DNA of 64,000 nucleotides from Neobacillus jeddahensis (GCF_000612625.1 NZ_CCAS010000008.1:1-64000), one strand, 5' to 3'. Numbered from the stretch's first letter, positions 16,197 through 31,460 are shown. Program-made: numbers and translations. Notes: generated from the sequence alone by a model not told the origin.

Positions 16197-17296
16197 TAGC
16201 CGTCAACCTCCCCAAGGACAATATCTACTGCCCCTAAAATGGCAATCAGGTTGGCAATATTTTCGCCTACCAATAATTTCGGGAGAATTTGTAGATTGTA
16301 GAATGATGGTCTCCTAAACTTTAAGCGATACGGTTCTTTTTTGCCATCGCTCGCAATATAGCAGCCAATTTCACCACGTGGCGATTCAATTCTGACAAAT
16401 GCTTCCCCTTTTGGTGCCTTAATAATTTTTGGAACCTTCGCGAGGATTTCCCCCTCAGCTGGGAATTGCTCGACCGCCTGTTCCACGATTCTCAACGACT
16501 GTTCAATCTCATCCAGCCTTAAGCTGTAGCGTGCCAAGCAATCGCCATCCTCCGACGTCGGAACGTCAAAGTCGAAGCGATCATATACCGAGTACGGCTC
16601 ATCTTTGCGGAGATCCCATTTCACGCCGGTACTGCGCAAATTCGGCCCACTCAATGAATAGGCAATCGCCTCTTCCTTCGTGTACTTGCCAACACCCTTT
16701 ACCCGGTCCAAAAAGATTTCATTTCCAGAAACAAGCGAATGATAGCCCTTTAGCTGTTCACGCATATATGGAACAAAATCTCTTACTTTTTCAATCCAGC
16801 CCTCAGGCGCATCCCACTTCACACCACCAACGCGCATATAGTTGAACGTCAAGCGCGCACCTGATAATTCATTCAGCATATTAATGATCATTTCCCGGTC
16901 ACGGAAGGCATAAATAAATGGACTCGTTGCCCCAAGGTCAAGGATATAAGTGCCCCATGCCACGAGATGACTGGCAATCCGCCCTAATTCCATCGCAAGA
17001 ACCCTTAGAAAGTCCGCCCGTTCCGGCACCTGAATGCCCATCATCGTTTCAACGGCATGACAGATCACATAGTTAGTCGTCATGGCTGACAAATAGTCCA
17101 TCCGGTCGGTGTAGGGAATGATTTGGGTATATTGTAGATCTTCGGCAATTTTTTCAGTTCCACGGTGTAAATATCCAATCACAGGTGTCGCTTCGGTAAT
17201 CATTTCCCCGTCAATTTTCACAACCAGCCGGAATACTCCGTGTGTACTTGGATGCTGTGGACCTACGTTTAATAACATTTCTTCCGTTCGTATCAT
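16196..17296 (-). CDS. nuoD: NADH-quinone oxidoreductase-like subunit D
   Basis: The 49-kDa homologue, quinone-binding subunit related to [NiFe]-hydrogenase large subunits. The 366-residue product begins with NVGPQHPSTHGVFRL and contains DRMDYLSAMTTNYVICHAVE and RIESPRGEIGCYI. It is a separate protein from NuoC, not fused as in E. coli. It follows nuoC by 3 nt and overlaps nuoH by 1 nt. Confidence 0.97.
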   Translation of the reverse strand: MIRTEEMLLNVGPQHPSTHGVFRLVVKIDGEMITEATPVIGYLHRGTEKIAEDLQYTQIIPYTDRMDYLSAMTTNYVICHAVETMMGIQVPERADFLRVLAMELGRIASHLVAWGTYILDLGATSPFIYAFRDREMIINMLNELSGARLTFNYMRVGGVKWDAPEGWIEKVRDFVPYMREQLKGYHSLVSGNEIFLDRVKGVGKYTKEEAIAYSLSGPNLRSTGVKWDLRKDEPYSVYDRFDFDVPTSEDGDCLARYSLRLDEIEQSLRIVEQAVEQFPAEGEILAKVPKIIKAPKGEAFVRIESPRGEIGCYIASDGKKEPYRLKFRRPSFYNLQILPKLLVGENIANLIAILGAVDIVLGEVDG

Positions 17297-17299
17297 TGG

Positions 17300-18625
17300 C
17301 TATACCTCCACATCGTACGGCTCATAATCTTTTCGCAGTGGATGGCCAACCCAATCTTCTCCAAGCATAATCCGATGCAGATTTGGATGTCCTTCAAACT
17401 TAATTCCTAATAAATCATAGGTTTCACATTCAGGCCAGTTTGCGCCAGCCCAAATTGGCTGCAAGGACTCGATTGTTGGTTCATCGCGGTCAATCTTCAC
17501 TTTTAATGCCACTGATTGCCGATTTTTGTATGAGTATAAGTGCACATAAACTTCCATATGTGTGACAAAATCCGTTCCATGCAGCTCGGATAGATAGTCA
17601 AAACCTAAGAGCTCATTATATTTCAAAAATTGAGCCACTTTAAAATATGTATCTCGCCTTGCCACAAGAGTCGGAACATCTTTAGAAAGTTTATTAATAT
17701 AAGAATCTTCTAAAACCTCTGAACCTAGGTTTTCCGAAATGACCTTCACATACTTATCTAAAAACGGCTGATTAACAGATGGTTGCGCTTCGCTCGCTTG
17801 TGTTTCAGCCTCACCCGCTTTTGCAGAACCTGCTGCTTTCGCTTTGGCTGCTGCCACGGCTTTCGCCTTCGCCTTTGCGGCCGCAATCGCTTTGGCTTTT
17901 TCATCATCACCTGCTGGGGCCTCGCTGCCAGCTGCTTTCGCCTTGGCCGCTGCTGCTGCCTTTGCCTTCGCTGCTGCTACGGCTTTTGCTTTTGCTGCCG
18001 CCGCTGCCTTCGCCTTGGCATCATCTCCACCTCCAGCGCTATCAGTTGCTTCAGCTGCTGGTGCTTCGCCTCCCGCTTGCTCCATCGCTTTTCGTTTTGC
18101 TGCTGCAGCCGCTTTCGCTTTCGCCACAGCTGCCGCTTTTTTCTTCGCGAGATCATCGCCGGCATCGGCTTCTGGTGCTGCTGGCTCTTCCATTACCTCC
18201 GTGCCTCCCGCTTGCTCCATCGCTTTTCGTTTCGCTGCTGCCGCCGCTTTCGCTTTCGCCACTGCTGCCGCTTTTTTCTTCGCGAGATCATCACCGGCAT
18301 CGGCTTCTGGTGCTGCTGGCTCTTCCGTTGCCTCCATGCCTCCCGCTTGCTCCATCGCTTTTCGCTTCGCTGCTGCCGCCGCTTTTGCTTTCGCCACAGC
18401 TGCGGCTTTTTTCTTCGCGAGATCATCGCCGGCATCACTTGCCAACACCGGCTCTTCAGCAGGAACCTCGTCCGCCACCGGGGCTTGCACTTCTGGCGTC
18501 GCCGGACTTGATGGTGGTGGTGCCGCTGCGCCCGCTTCCTTCACCTGACGCTTCGCTAGGGCTGCCGCCTTCGCTTTCTCCGCCGCCTCTTTCTTTAATT
18601 GATCGAGATCTTTCTCCCCGCTCAT
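17300..18625 (-). CDS. nuoC: NADH-quinone oxidoreductase-like subunit C with a long Ala/Lys repeat arm
   Basis: The 30-kDa homologue of complex I. The conserved domain is only the last third (about residues 295-441, with ETYDLLGIKFEGHPNLHRIM and GHPLRKDYEP). The first 290 residues are almost wholly Ala, Lys, Glu, Asp and Gly, including three 45-residue tandem repeats (DDLAKKKAAAVAKAKAAAAA core) and then KAKA runs. Such an arm is known in shorter form in other Bacillus NuoC proteins. It is predicted helical or disordered and strongly amphoteric; function unknown. ATG 18625 follows the nuoB stop by 3 nt. Confidence 0.93.
   Translation of the reverse strand: MSGEKDLDQLKKEAAEKAKAAALAKRQVKEAGAAAPPPSSPATPEVQAPVADEVPAEEPVLASDAGDDLAKKKAAAVAKAKAAAAAKRKAMEQAGGMEATEEPAAPEADAGDDLAKKKAAAVAKAKAAAAAKRKAMEQAGGTEVMEEPAAPEADAGDDLAKKKAAAVAKAKAAAAAKRKAMEQAGGEAPAAEATDSAGGGDDAKAKAAAAAKAKAVAAAKAKAAAAAKAKAAGSEAPAGDDEKAKAIAAAKAKAKAVAAAKAKAAGSAKAGEAETQASEAQPSVNQPFLDKYVKVISENLGSEVLEDSYINKLSKDVPTLVARRDTYFKVAQFLKYNELLGFDYLSELHGTDFVTHMEVYVHLYSYKNRQSVALKVKIDRDEPTIESLQPIWAGANWPECETYDLLGIKFEGHPNLHRIMLGEDWVGHPLRKDYEPYDVEV
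18075..18438. repeat. Three tandem 135-bp repeats inside nuoC
   Basis: Units begin at 18075, 18210 and 18345 with the same GCTTGCTCCATCG and are nearly identical; the third is cut short at about 18438. The period is exactly 45 codons, so gain or loss of units keeps the frame. Confidence 0.92.
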
Positions 18626-18628
18626 TGG

Positions 18629-19141
18629 TTAAATCACCTTCTTCCCAGTCTTCGCTTCATAACGAATTTTTCCTTTTAATTTATTTATTCCATATATTAA
18701 AGCTGCAGGGTTTGGTGGGCAGCCTGGGATATACACATCGACCGGCACAATCTGATCGACGCCCTTTACAACGGAGTACGACTTCACATACGGTCCTCCC
18801 GCTGTCGCACACGAACCCATCGCAATAACCCATTTTGGCTCCGGCATTTGATCATACAACCGACGCACAATCGGTGCCATCTTCTTCGTCACCGTTCCCG
18901 ACACAATCATACAATCCGATTGCCGTGGCGATGTCCGGAAAAATGAGCCGAAACGATCGAGGTCATAATTCGCTCCCCCAACACCCATCATTTCAATCGC
19001 ACAACAAGCCAGACCAAATGTCATTGGCCACAGTGAATTACTCCGGGCCCATGCCTTAATTTGCTCCAGCGTGGCAAAAAATACATTTCTCTCTAACTCT
19101 CTAATCTCTTCAGGTGAGAACTCTTCCAGTTTTAAATCCAT
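18629..19141 (-). CDS. nuoB: NADH-quinone oxidoreductase-like subunit B
   Basis: Carries cluster N2, the last 4Fe-4S centre before quinone. Ligand motifs are all present: [20 protein letters not shown] and PGCPPNP. Start at ATG 19141 (MDLKLEE), with AAGGTG 5 nt upstream, overlapping nuoA by 10 nt; a longer frame to 19162 is less likely. The product is 170 residues, normal for the family. Confidence 0.97.
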   Translation of the reverse strand: MDLKLEEFSPEEIRELERNVFFATLEQIKAWARSNSLWPMTFGLACCAIEMMGVGGANYDLDRFGSFFRTSPRQSDCMIVSGTVTKKMAPIVRRLYDQMPEPKWVIAMGSCATAGGPYVKSYSVVKGVDQIVPVDVYIPGCPPNPAALIYGINKLKGKIRYEAKTGKKVI

Positions 19142-19506
19142 CGTAGCACCTTCTTCTTCCAAGCATAGACTAGGCCAATTAGCAACATCGCTACAAAAAT
19201 CAACATCTCAACGAGCGCAAAAATCCCTAGCTTATCATAGGCCACCGCCCATGGATATAAAAACACCGTTTCCACATCAAAAATAACAAACATCAGGGCA
19301 AAAATATAATAGCGGACATTGAACTGAACACGAGAATCGTGAAATGGCTCAATACCGCTTTCGTATGTGGTATACTTTGCATCACTTGGCTTATAAGGAC
19401 GCAACAGCTTACCTAAATATAACGCCACCACCGGCAGCAATACCCCAAGACATAGAAATACAAAAACTATCAGATAATTATTCTGATATACATTCAGAAG
19501 TTCCAT
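19132..19506 (-). CDS. nuoA: NADH-quinone oxidoreductase-like subunit A
   Basis: Small three-helix membrane subunit, first gene of the nuo operon. It has the family motif in [18 protein letters not shown] and then [20 protein letters not shown]. Start set to ATG 19506 (MELLNVYQ), with GGAGGGG 6 nt upstream; in-frame ATG 19512 and TTG 19521 overlap that site. A sigma-A promoter lies 57 bp upstream. Confidence 0.96.
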   Translation of the reverse strand: MELLNVYQNNYLIVFVFLCLGVLLPVVALYLGKLLRPYKPSDAKYTTYESGIEPFHDSRVQFNVRYYIFALMFVIFDVETVFLYPWAVAYDKLGIFALVEMLIFVAMLLIGLVYAWKKKVLRWI

Positions 19507-19562
19507 GTCCATCCCCTCCAATGTTGTAAATTTTCATACTAATGAATATTGTAACCGAATTC

Positions 19563-19591
19563 ATTATAGCACTGTTACAAATCCGTGTCGA
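19563..19591 (-). promoter_or_regulatory. Sigma-A promoter of the nuo operon
   Basis: Minus strand TCGACA (19586-19591), 17-nt spacer ending in TGC, then TATAAT (19563-19568): an extended -10 promoter with one -35 mismatch. Confidence 0.8.
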
Positions 19592-19982
19592 CAAGCCAAT
19601 TTCTTAAAATTGGAATTCTATCCGTCGCGATAATTTTCCAGTTTAAAACCCTTGAGCGCTCGCTCACAAATGAGACTTAAAAGGAGAAATTTCGCAAACC
19701 TTAGTGACAACGGAGGCGCACAGAACTAGTCCCAAGTGTGGGCACCGCCAACACGTGATCTCGGGCGTTAGCGGAAGATGACGTGCCGCCCCCCCACAAT
19801 GCCTTACCAATTCGACAACCACCCCTATTTAATAACAAAATGTTTCCAATGTCAGTGAGAATTGTCAACAAATGTTCACCAAATAGACTTTTTAAATTAA
19901 TTTAAACTGTAACCTACTTCCCTAACATCTTATTCAAACAAACTCAATTCATTCAGACTTTCCCCTTTTTTCAACGAACACC

Positions 19983-20021
19983 AAAAAACCCCTCCAGCAG
20001 CACACGCCGCCAAAGGGGTTT
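19983..20021 (-). terminator. Terminator of the atp operon
   Basis: AAACCCCT (19986-19993) pairs with AGGGGTTT (20014-20021); on the minus strand the stem is followed by a run of T. It lies just after atpC. Confidence 0.85.
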
Positions 20022-20032
20022 CATTCATACTA

Positions 20033-20443
<411 letters not shown>

Positions 20444-20461
20444 TTACCCTCCTGGCTCTTC

Positions 20462-21916
<1,455 letters not shown>

Positions 21917-22067
21917 TCATACCCCTTTTTTAAAAATGAACCTTGTTCACCACACCTCACTCGAAACCGTTGTAATCAGAAAATCAGGAGCGCTTTACCG
22001 ATTCCCGTTACACTACTCTACAAGGTCACTGAACAACATTCATTTCCACTAAAGAGGTGTTGATAAT

Positions 22068-22080
22068 GGTGTCAGGCACC
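22068..22080. repeat. Hairpin repeat in the atpG-atpD spacer
   Basis: Exact GGTGTCAGGCACC, 22 bp past the atpG stop, followed by a second GGCACC half-site. Confidence 0.85.
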
Positions 22081-22102
22081 AAATGGCACCATTCTAATGG
22101 CC

Positions 22103-22966
<864 letters not shown>

Positions 22967-23003
22967 TCACCACCCTTTTTCAAAGAATGTCTGGCTCGGT
23001 GCA

Positions 23004-23022
23004 CGGCCGTATGCAACGGCCG
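23004..23022. other. Intercistronic hairpin between atpA and atpG
   Basis: CGGCCGT (23004-23010) pairs with ACGGCCG (23016-23022) around ATGCA. No T tail, so an mRNA-stability or processing element is more likely than a terminator. Confidence 0.55.
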
Positions 23023-23051
23023 CACTGCCAAACCTTGTTACATGTCAGACC

Positions 23052-25748
<2,697 letters not shown>

Positions 25749-25754
25749 CTAATT

Positions 25755-26770
<1,016 letters not shown>

Positions 26771-26786
26771 TCACCTCACTTCCACT

Positions 26787-27161
26787 TCATTTCTGTACAT
26801 GTACTACATGGTAAAAATAATCTATCATAATGACAATATAGGATGTCATCAGTCCTATCACTAGTCCTATCATATCAAAATATTCAGGATATCTTAAGGC
26901 GATAACGGCTGCAATACCCGCTGTTGCCATCCTCGACAGAGAACCCAGCGAGGTGACCTTTTTGCCTTGTGAAACCAGTTTGTCAAACTTCTCTGTTTTC
27001 CTTACTAATAACCAAAGATTAAGAAAACCAAAGCATGTCCCAAGAATCAATCCCAAAAACACCGTCTGGAACGAAGTGAAGCCCCAGCCAAGAACATAGA
27101 TGGACAACAAGTAAAACATCCATTTCCGTTCCCTGTTGTACAATACTCTAAAATCTGGCAT
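26787..27161 (-). CDS. atpI: ATP synthase accessory membrane protein I
   Basis: Four-helix membrane protein of 124 residues at the head of the atp operon; AtpI proteins assist c-ring assembly or ion supply. Segments include SIYVLGWGFTSFQTVFLGLI and MIGLVIGLMTSYIVIMIDYF. It follows atpZ by 1 nt. Confidence 0.85.
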   Translation of the reverse strand: MPDFRVLYNRERKWMFYLLSIYVLGWGFTSFQTVFLGLILGTCFGFLNLWLLVRKTEKFDKLVSQGKKVTSLGSLSRMATAGIAAVIALRYPEYFDMIGLVIGLMTSYIVIMIDYFYHVVHVQK

Positions 27162-27162
27162 G

Positions 27163-27393
27163 TTAGTTGTCTCCTGAATTGAAATAGCGGATAGAAAGAA
27201 GCATAGTATATGTACCCGCGGCTAGTCCCAAAAGCAGTCCGATTATTAAGAAAATTGGCTCCGTATTCCATTGCTGATCAAGCCATTTGCCTGAGAAAAT
27301 ACCGATAAGAATGGAACCGACTAATTGGGAGACAATCGCGGACATTAGAGCCATGGCTCGAAAGGGATTGCGGTTGTTTTGACGCACTTTCAT
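27163..27393 (-). CDS. atpZ: AtpZ/AtpI-family small membrane protein
   Basis: A 76-residue, two-helix protein (SAIVSQLVGSILIGIFSGKW and IFLIIGLLLGLAAGTYTML), the AtpZ type found at the start of Bacillus atp operons and linked with AtpI to Mg2+ or Ca2+ supply for the synthase. Start at ATG 27393, with GAGGA just upstream; GTG 27396 is a possible alternative. Confidence 0.82.
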   Translation of the reverse strand: MKVRQNNRNPFRAMALMSAIVSQLVGSILIGIFSGKWLDQQWNTEPIFLIIGLLLGLAAGTYTMLLSIRYFNSGDN

Positions 27394-27718
27394 CACATCC
27401 TCACTCTAAGAGAATGCCTGACGGGGCACTAAGGGAATTGGTTCCATAATAACTATCATTATATAAATAAAAAACTATGAAAACCCTGTCATTTACACCC
27501 TTTGTTAGCATACAATAGGCACTTGTCAATGTCAATGAGTTTACGTGAATTAATCCACAAACAATTCCTCTCATTTCCTCCACTTTTTCAATTTTTATTA
27601 CTACTACAATTGTATTGTAAATTCCAAATAATTTTTGTCCAAATTGTGTCCATTTTGTGAACTTTTAATCCAATTCTAATCTAATTCTCATTTTTTATGT
27701 AGCTTCGGACTGCACAAT
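27394..27718. other. Intergenic region carrying the atp promoter
   Basis: AT-rich. Holds the sigma-A promoter of the atp operon and about 110 bp of leader. The part nearer the protease gene has T- and A-rich stretches without a clear hairpin terminator; no gene was supported. Confidence 0.7.
27507..27535 (-). promoter_or_regulatory. Sigma-A promoter of the atp operon
   Basis: Minus strand TTGACA (27530-27535), 17-nt spacer, TATGCT (27507-27512), about 114 bp before atpZ. A second TTGACA follows directly within the spacer. Confidence 0.75.
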
Positions 27719-29959
27719 CTACTCCTCCGGCTCCTCTATCACAATCATCCGCTCCATAAAATCCTCCTTCCCAGCCTTCTTCGCAAACACCTTCACCAAA
27801 TACGTTCCAACGGCTGGTACTTGATCGGCTGGAATGACCTTCTTGAGCTGCCCCTTCTTCACATTCGTTTCACTATCAAGATAGCCCACAAACCGGTAAT
27901 CCTCGGGATTAAACAGTGCAATCCCAAATTCCTCCGCCCCGCCTGGCAAATACACCTCATACCGGTACTCTCCTGGTCGATCGCCTTTGCCAAAATCAAA
28001 CCCCATCACACGCGGGTAACCTGGCTCCTCAAGCACATACAAATATGGAATTTGCATCGACGCTTCCCCGGCCTGCAGACTTAAATAGCCATCGTGTATC
28101 TTGCCTTTAAACAACTTCGGATCGACAACAAGCTCGACACTGACCTCCTTCGCTTGGCCCGCCTCTAAGGTAAACGATAACGGGAAGTGCCAGCTCAGTC
28201 CGTCCACCTGTTTCGGAATCGTAAAGGCATAGCGCTGCGTGCGGCCACTCGTATTTTCCACATGCAAATGAGCGATATGCCGGTCACTCTCATCGGTATA
28301 CTTCCCAAAGCGGATACTGCTCGGCGACACAAGCGAAGGTGCATGAATCGCCGCATCCACCTGAATCCGGCCAGCCCCCTGCTCATACGTTCGATAATAG
28401 CTTGGTTCAGAATCAGCACCGATTTTAATCGTATGGTCTTTATTCTCCGCACTAGCTCCGCTGCTAAGCGGTTTCGCCGTATTCATCAAAGCCGCCTTAA
28501 TTTGCAGCGGCGTCCAATCCGGATGCGCCTGCTTAATCAGCGCACAGGCCCCGGCCACATGCGGCGCCGCCATACTCGTCCCCTGCAGCGACAAATAACC
28601 GCCCGGAATTGTCGAATGAATCGCCACCCCTGGCGCAACAATATCTGGCTTAATCTCCCATGTTCCCGTCACCGGCCCACGCGAGCTAAAGTCCGCCAGC
28701 CGATCCCGCTCCTCCCTCACCTCGACCCTCGCCGACACACTGCCCTTGTTTATTTCTTTTTGTAAAATACCTCCGTCACGCTTCGATAGCGCTGCTACCG
28801 GGATGGTCATTGGGGTATCCAAATTACCCATAAACTCTCCACTCGTATTATTGTAAATCAACACGGCCTTTGCCCCCGCGTCAAGGGCATTTTTGGCTTT
28901 TTCCGAAAAGGTCAATGTTCCCCGTTGCAATAGGACCATTTTCCCTTGAACGTTTTGTAGTTCCTTTCTCCTGCCGATCCCGCCATCGACTAGCTCTAAG
29001 GAACGGTCCAGCGCCCACTTTTCCGAGCCCTCCATCGGCTGAAGCCGGATTTTATCCCGTGTTCCTTCTATTAATAAAGAGGGGATCTCCAGTGTTGGTG
29101 TTGACGCTCCGACCGAGATCGCTTTCGAGGCTGTACCAGGGGAACCGACGGTCCACACATTCGGGCCAGAATTTCCCGATGCCGCTACAGCAACGATGCC
29201 TTTGTCGACAGCGCGATTTAAAGCGAGACTAATTGGGAGGTCGGGACCGTTTATGTCGTTGCCGAGTGACAGATTGACAATATCGACTTTGTCTTTGATC
29301 GCCTGATCAATCGCCGCGAGAACTTGCTCGGTTGTCCCGCCTCCGCCCGGACCGAGTGCCCGGTAGGCAACAATCTTGGCCTCGGGAGCGACGCCCTTTA
29401 TTTTTCCATTAGCTGCAATGATCCCGGCGACATGCGTGCCGTGGATGGTAGCCTTGCCGATTGCGAGTGTCTCCATCGGATCGCGGTCGTTATCGACGAG
29501 ATCATGCCCACCCGCATAATTGCGCCTTAGATCGGGATGGGTGTAATCGACACCCGTATCAATGACGCCAACCGTTACCCCTTTGCCGGTGAGCCGCTCA
29601 TTTTTTTGGTCAAAAAAGCTGCGCACTTCTTCGCCGCCAATGATCTTGATGCTTTCCTCGGTCTCGGCCTGATAGTTGGTAACCGCTGAGACATGGATAA
29701 TTTGCTTGTGTGCTTGGGTGGTCAGCTTTTCGATTTGCTCCGCGCTACCTTGCACGGAAAAACCATCGATTGCCTCTTGAAAAATGCGACGCAGTTTCAC
29801 GTCTTTGTACGGAGCGATGAGCTGTTTGATATCCTGCTCAGAGTGCGGCTTATCGAGGACGACGATCGCGATGGTTTCGTCTGCCCGATTTGGAATCGGC
29901 GGGTGAACTAGTATGTTGGCTGTTTGGAAGGTGAGAAGGATAGCAAGTAGCAATTTCAT
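27719..29959 (-). CDS. Secreted subtilisin-like serine protease (S8), Vpr-like architecture
   Basis: A 746-residue exported protease. A short signal peptide (about 1-22) leads into an I9-type propeptide (about 27-100). The S8 catalytic domain has Asp134 in VIDTGVDYTHPDL, His173 in HGTHVAG and Ser462 in GTSMAAPHVAG, and is interrupted by a protease-associated (PA) insert (about 300-415). A beta-rich C-terminal region follows. No cell-wall anchor motif. Start placed at ATG 29959, which overlaps the stop of the NERD gene (ATGA), with AAGGGG upstream. The order of parts resembles Vpr of B. subtilis. Confidence 0.9.
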   Translation of the reverse strand: MKLLLAILLTFQTANILVHPPIPNRADETIAIVVLDKPHSEQDIKQLIAPYKDVKLRRIFQEAIDGFSVQGSAEQIEKLTTQAHKQIIHVSAVTNYQAETEESIKIIGGEEVRSFFDQKNERLTGKGVTVGVIDTGVDYTHPDLRRNYAGGHDLVDNDRDPMETLAIGKATIHGTHVAGIIAANGKIKGVAPEAKIVAYRALGPGGGGTTEQVLAAIDQAIKDKVDIVNLSLGNDINGPDLPISLALNRAVDKGIVAVAASGNSGPNVWTVGSPGTASKAISVGASTPTLEIPSLLIEGTRDKIRLQPMEGSEKWALDRSLELVDGGIGRRKELQNVQGKMVLLQRGTLTFSEKAKNALDAGAKAVLIYNNTSGEFMGNLDTPMTIPVAALSKRDGGILQKEINKGSVSARVEVREERDRLADFSSRGPVTGTWEIKPDIVAPGVAIHSTIPGGYLSLQGTSMAAPHVAGACALIKQAHPDWTPLQIKAALMNTAKPLSSGASAENKDHTIKIGADSEPSYYRTYEQGAGRIQVDAAIHAPSLVSPSSIRFGKYTDESDRHIAHLHVENTSGRTQRYAFTIPKQVDGLSWHFPLSFTLEAGQAKEVSVELVVDPKLFKGKIHDGYLSLQAGEASMQIPYLYVLEEPGYPRVMGFDFGKGDRPGEYRYEVYLPGGAEEFGIALFNPEDYRFVGYLDSETNVKKGQLKKVIPADQVPAVGTYLVKVFAKKAGKEDFMERMIVIEEPEE

Positions 29960-30972
29960 ATCGACCATTCCCCTTTTTTACTATCGTTTTCCAGAAGTGG
30001 GGATAGTATGCGTTCGGGTGGAAGAAAGTATGCAGTGGTTCGCTCATGTCCAGTCGCCGTAAGAGAGAGGGTACGGAGGAGGTATTTCGCAACATTGCGC
30101 TGGTCAATGCGGAAAAATTCTTGAAAAAGTTTAACGGTGAGCGGCTCATTCATGAGAAGAAAGTACTCACGAATGGCTGGAATGTGCGCATTCTTTGAGT
30201 AGGTCTTGCATTTACCGCAATACCAGGAGGCAGAGACTCGGATCATCGGGATATGTTGGCAATTCGGACATCGAACACCCTTTATAATGATTGATTTTGG
30301 AATGGCAAAGGTTTTAAGGATTTCCGGATAGGCGGGGCTATTTTCCGCTAGAATCAGTTGACATCGTTTGTTGAGGGCCTGACCTTTCAGAAGAGGACTT
30401 TGATATTTGGCGGCTAGCTCCGCTACTTTTTCCTCGAGGTTTTCTGCGTATATCATGTGGTTAAAGATATGTTCATTCCCAGGATTCGTGCGTAAGATGG
30501 TCGAGTTTTTACTGATGACGACTAAGTACTCGATTGGCATGGAGGGGAGTTTATGGTGGATCATCCATTTGAGGAATTGGCTCTGATGGTGCCGTGCTTG
30601 TGTCAACGGATTGGAGATTCCTTCTGATTGACCATTATACGTTCGGATAACGCCCTGGGTGGCCTGATCAAAGAATAGTGTCCCGCTGATGTTTTTAATT
30701 TCTAGTATTAAGCCAAATTGCCTTGATTGAATGTAGCTATCGATTTGGAAGGGATTTTTCTGTATGAGACGCAGGTCATTGATGATGTGGTATTGATCTT
30801 CGGGGAGGTAGGAGAGGTAGTAATCGACATTCTTTTCACCGGCGTATCCCTTTTTCCATTTCATTAGTCCTACTTCGATGTCCCGGTAACTTATATGGGT
30901 AGGCGGGACTCTCCGCAGAAGGGCTTCGCGCTGTAGGAGCGGGATCGGCACGGGTCGTTCATTTAATATCAT
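29956..30972 (-). CDS. NERD-domain protein with a C-terminal zinc ribbon
   Basis: Nuclease-related-domain protein of 338 residues. The NERD domain (about 42-160) has YAGEKNVDYYL and the catalytic-like LILEIKNISG (Glu91, Lys93). A zinc-ribbon pair CPNC (235-238) and CGKC (252-255) is followed by a helical tail. NERD proteins are common in Bacillus, but their substrate is generally unknown. The stop overlaps the ATG of the downstream secreted protease, so translation is coupled, which is an unexpected partnership. Confidence 0.85.
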   Translation of the reverse strand: MILNERPVPIPLLQREALLRRVPPTHISYRDIEVGLMKWKKGYAGEKNVDYYLSYLPEDQYHIINDLRLIQKNPFQIDSYIQSRQFGLILEIKNISGTLFFDQATQGVIRTYNGQSEGISNPLTQARHHQSQFLKWMIHHKLPSMPIEYLVVISKNSTILRTNPGNEHIFNHMIYAENLEEKVAELAAKYQSPLLKGQALNKRCQLILAENSPAYPEILKTFAIPKSIIIKGVRCPNCQHIPMIRVSASWYCGKCKTYSKNAHIPAIREYFLLMNEPLTVKLFQEFFRIDQRNVAKYLLRTLSLTATGHERTTAYFLPPERILSPLLENDSKKGEWSI

Positions 30973-31101
30973 GGCATTTCCTCCTTAATTAGTCTCATTT
31001 TTTAGTTGTACCGGTAAATTTCCGTATTCAGGAGCTGAATTCCTGCAATTTAATTGCGACTATTATGTGGATAATTTGTGACAGGCAGATAGACTGGGTT
31101 T

Positions 31102-31430
31102 GATCGGAGCATTTTTTCGATGAATCGGATCATTTTCTGCTATCTTTGGATGATTTTCCAATATCATTGGATCATTTTTTAGCTAGATTGGATAATTTAC
31201 CATTTTCAGGTAAATATTTCCTCGTTTTCAGCTGCTCTCTCATCAGAATTCCCTCCAACATTTAAGATCGGATCATTTTCGCAAGAGATCGGATCATTTT
31301 CTGCCTTCTTTGGACGATTCTCCGACATCATCGGATCATTTTTTAGCTAGATTGGATAATTTACCATTTTCAGGTAAAAACAACCTGATTTTCAGTTGCT
31401 CTCCTTACTGGATTCCCTCCAAAATTTAGG
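31102..31430. repeat. Two tandem 164-bp units made of about 21-bp sub-repeats
   Basis: Unit 1 begins GATCGG at 31102, unit 2 at 31266. Each contains four or five TYGGATCATTTT-like sub-repeats at about 21-bp spacing, then an almost identical core ending ATTTTCAGGTAAA. On the minus strand the sub-repeats read as heptapeptides of xNDPxxx type (KNDPMIL, ENHPKIA, ENDPIHR). Confidence 0.8.
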
Positions 31431-31460
31431 ATTTGCTCATTTTTAAGCTCAACTACCAAC

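Larger units (their letters stand above)
19507..20032. other. Intergenic region between atpC and nuoA
   Basis: Holds the atpC terminator, the nuo promoter and, between them, an unexplained GC-rich stretch at about 19690-19800 that contrasts with AT-rich flanks. A small inverted repeat CCAATTT/AAATTGG (19596-19613) sits just upstream of the nuo -35. No gene was supported. Confidence 0.7.

Noticed and set aside
17779-18828. Long plus-strand reading frames opposite nuoC (up to 349 codons)
   Set aside because: They are the reverse of the Ala/Lys repeats, giving Leu/Pro- or Cys/Arg/Phe-rich strings with no ribosome site; the minus-strand NuoC frame is the real one.
31215-31290. 23-codon peptide with ribosome site (MREQLKTRKYLPENG...) in the 164-bp unit
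   Set aside because: The matching part of the other unit lacks the start codon; too short to claim as a gene without expression data.
31102-31430. CRISPR array
   Set aside because: Sub-repeats are about 21 bp, degenerate and contiguous without unique spacers; no cas genes nearby.
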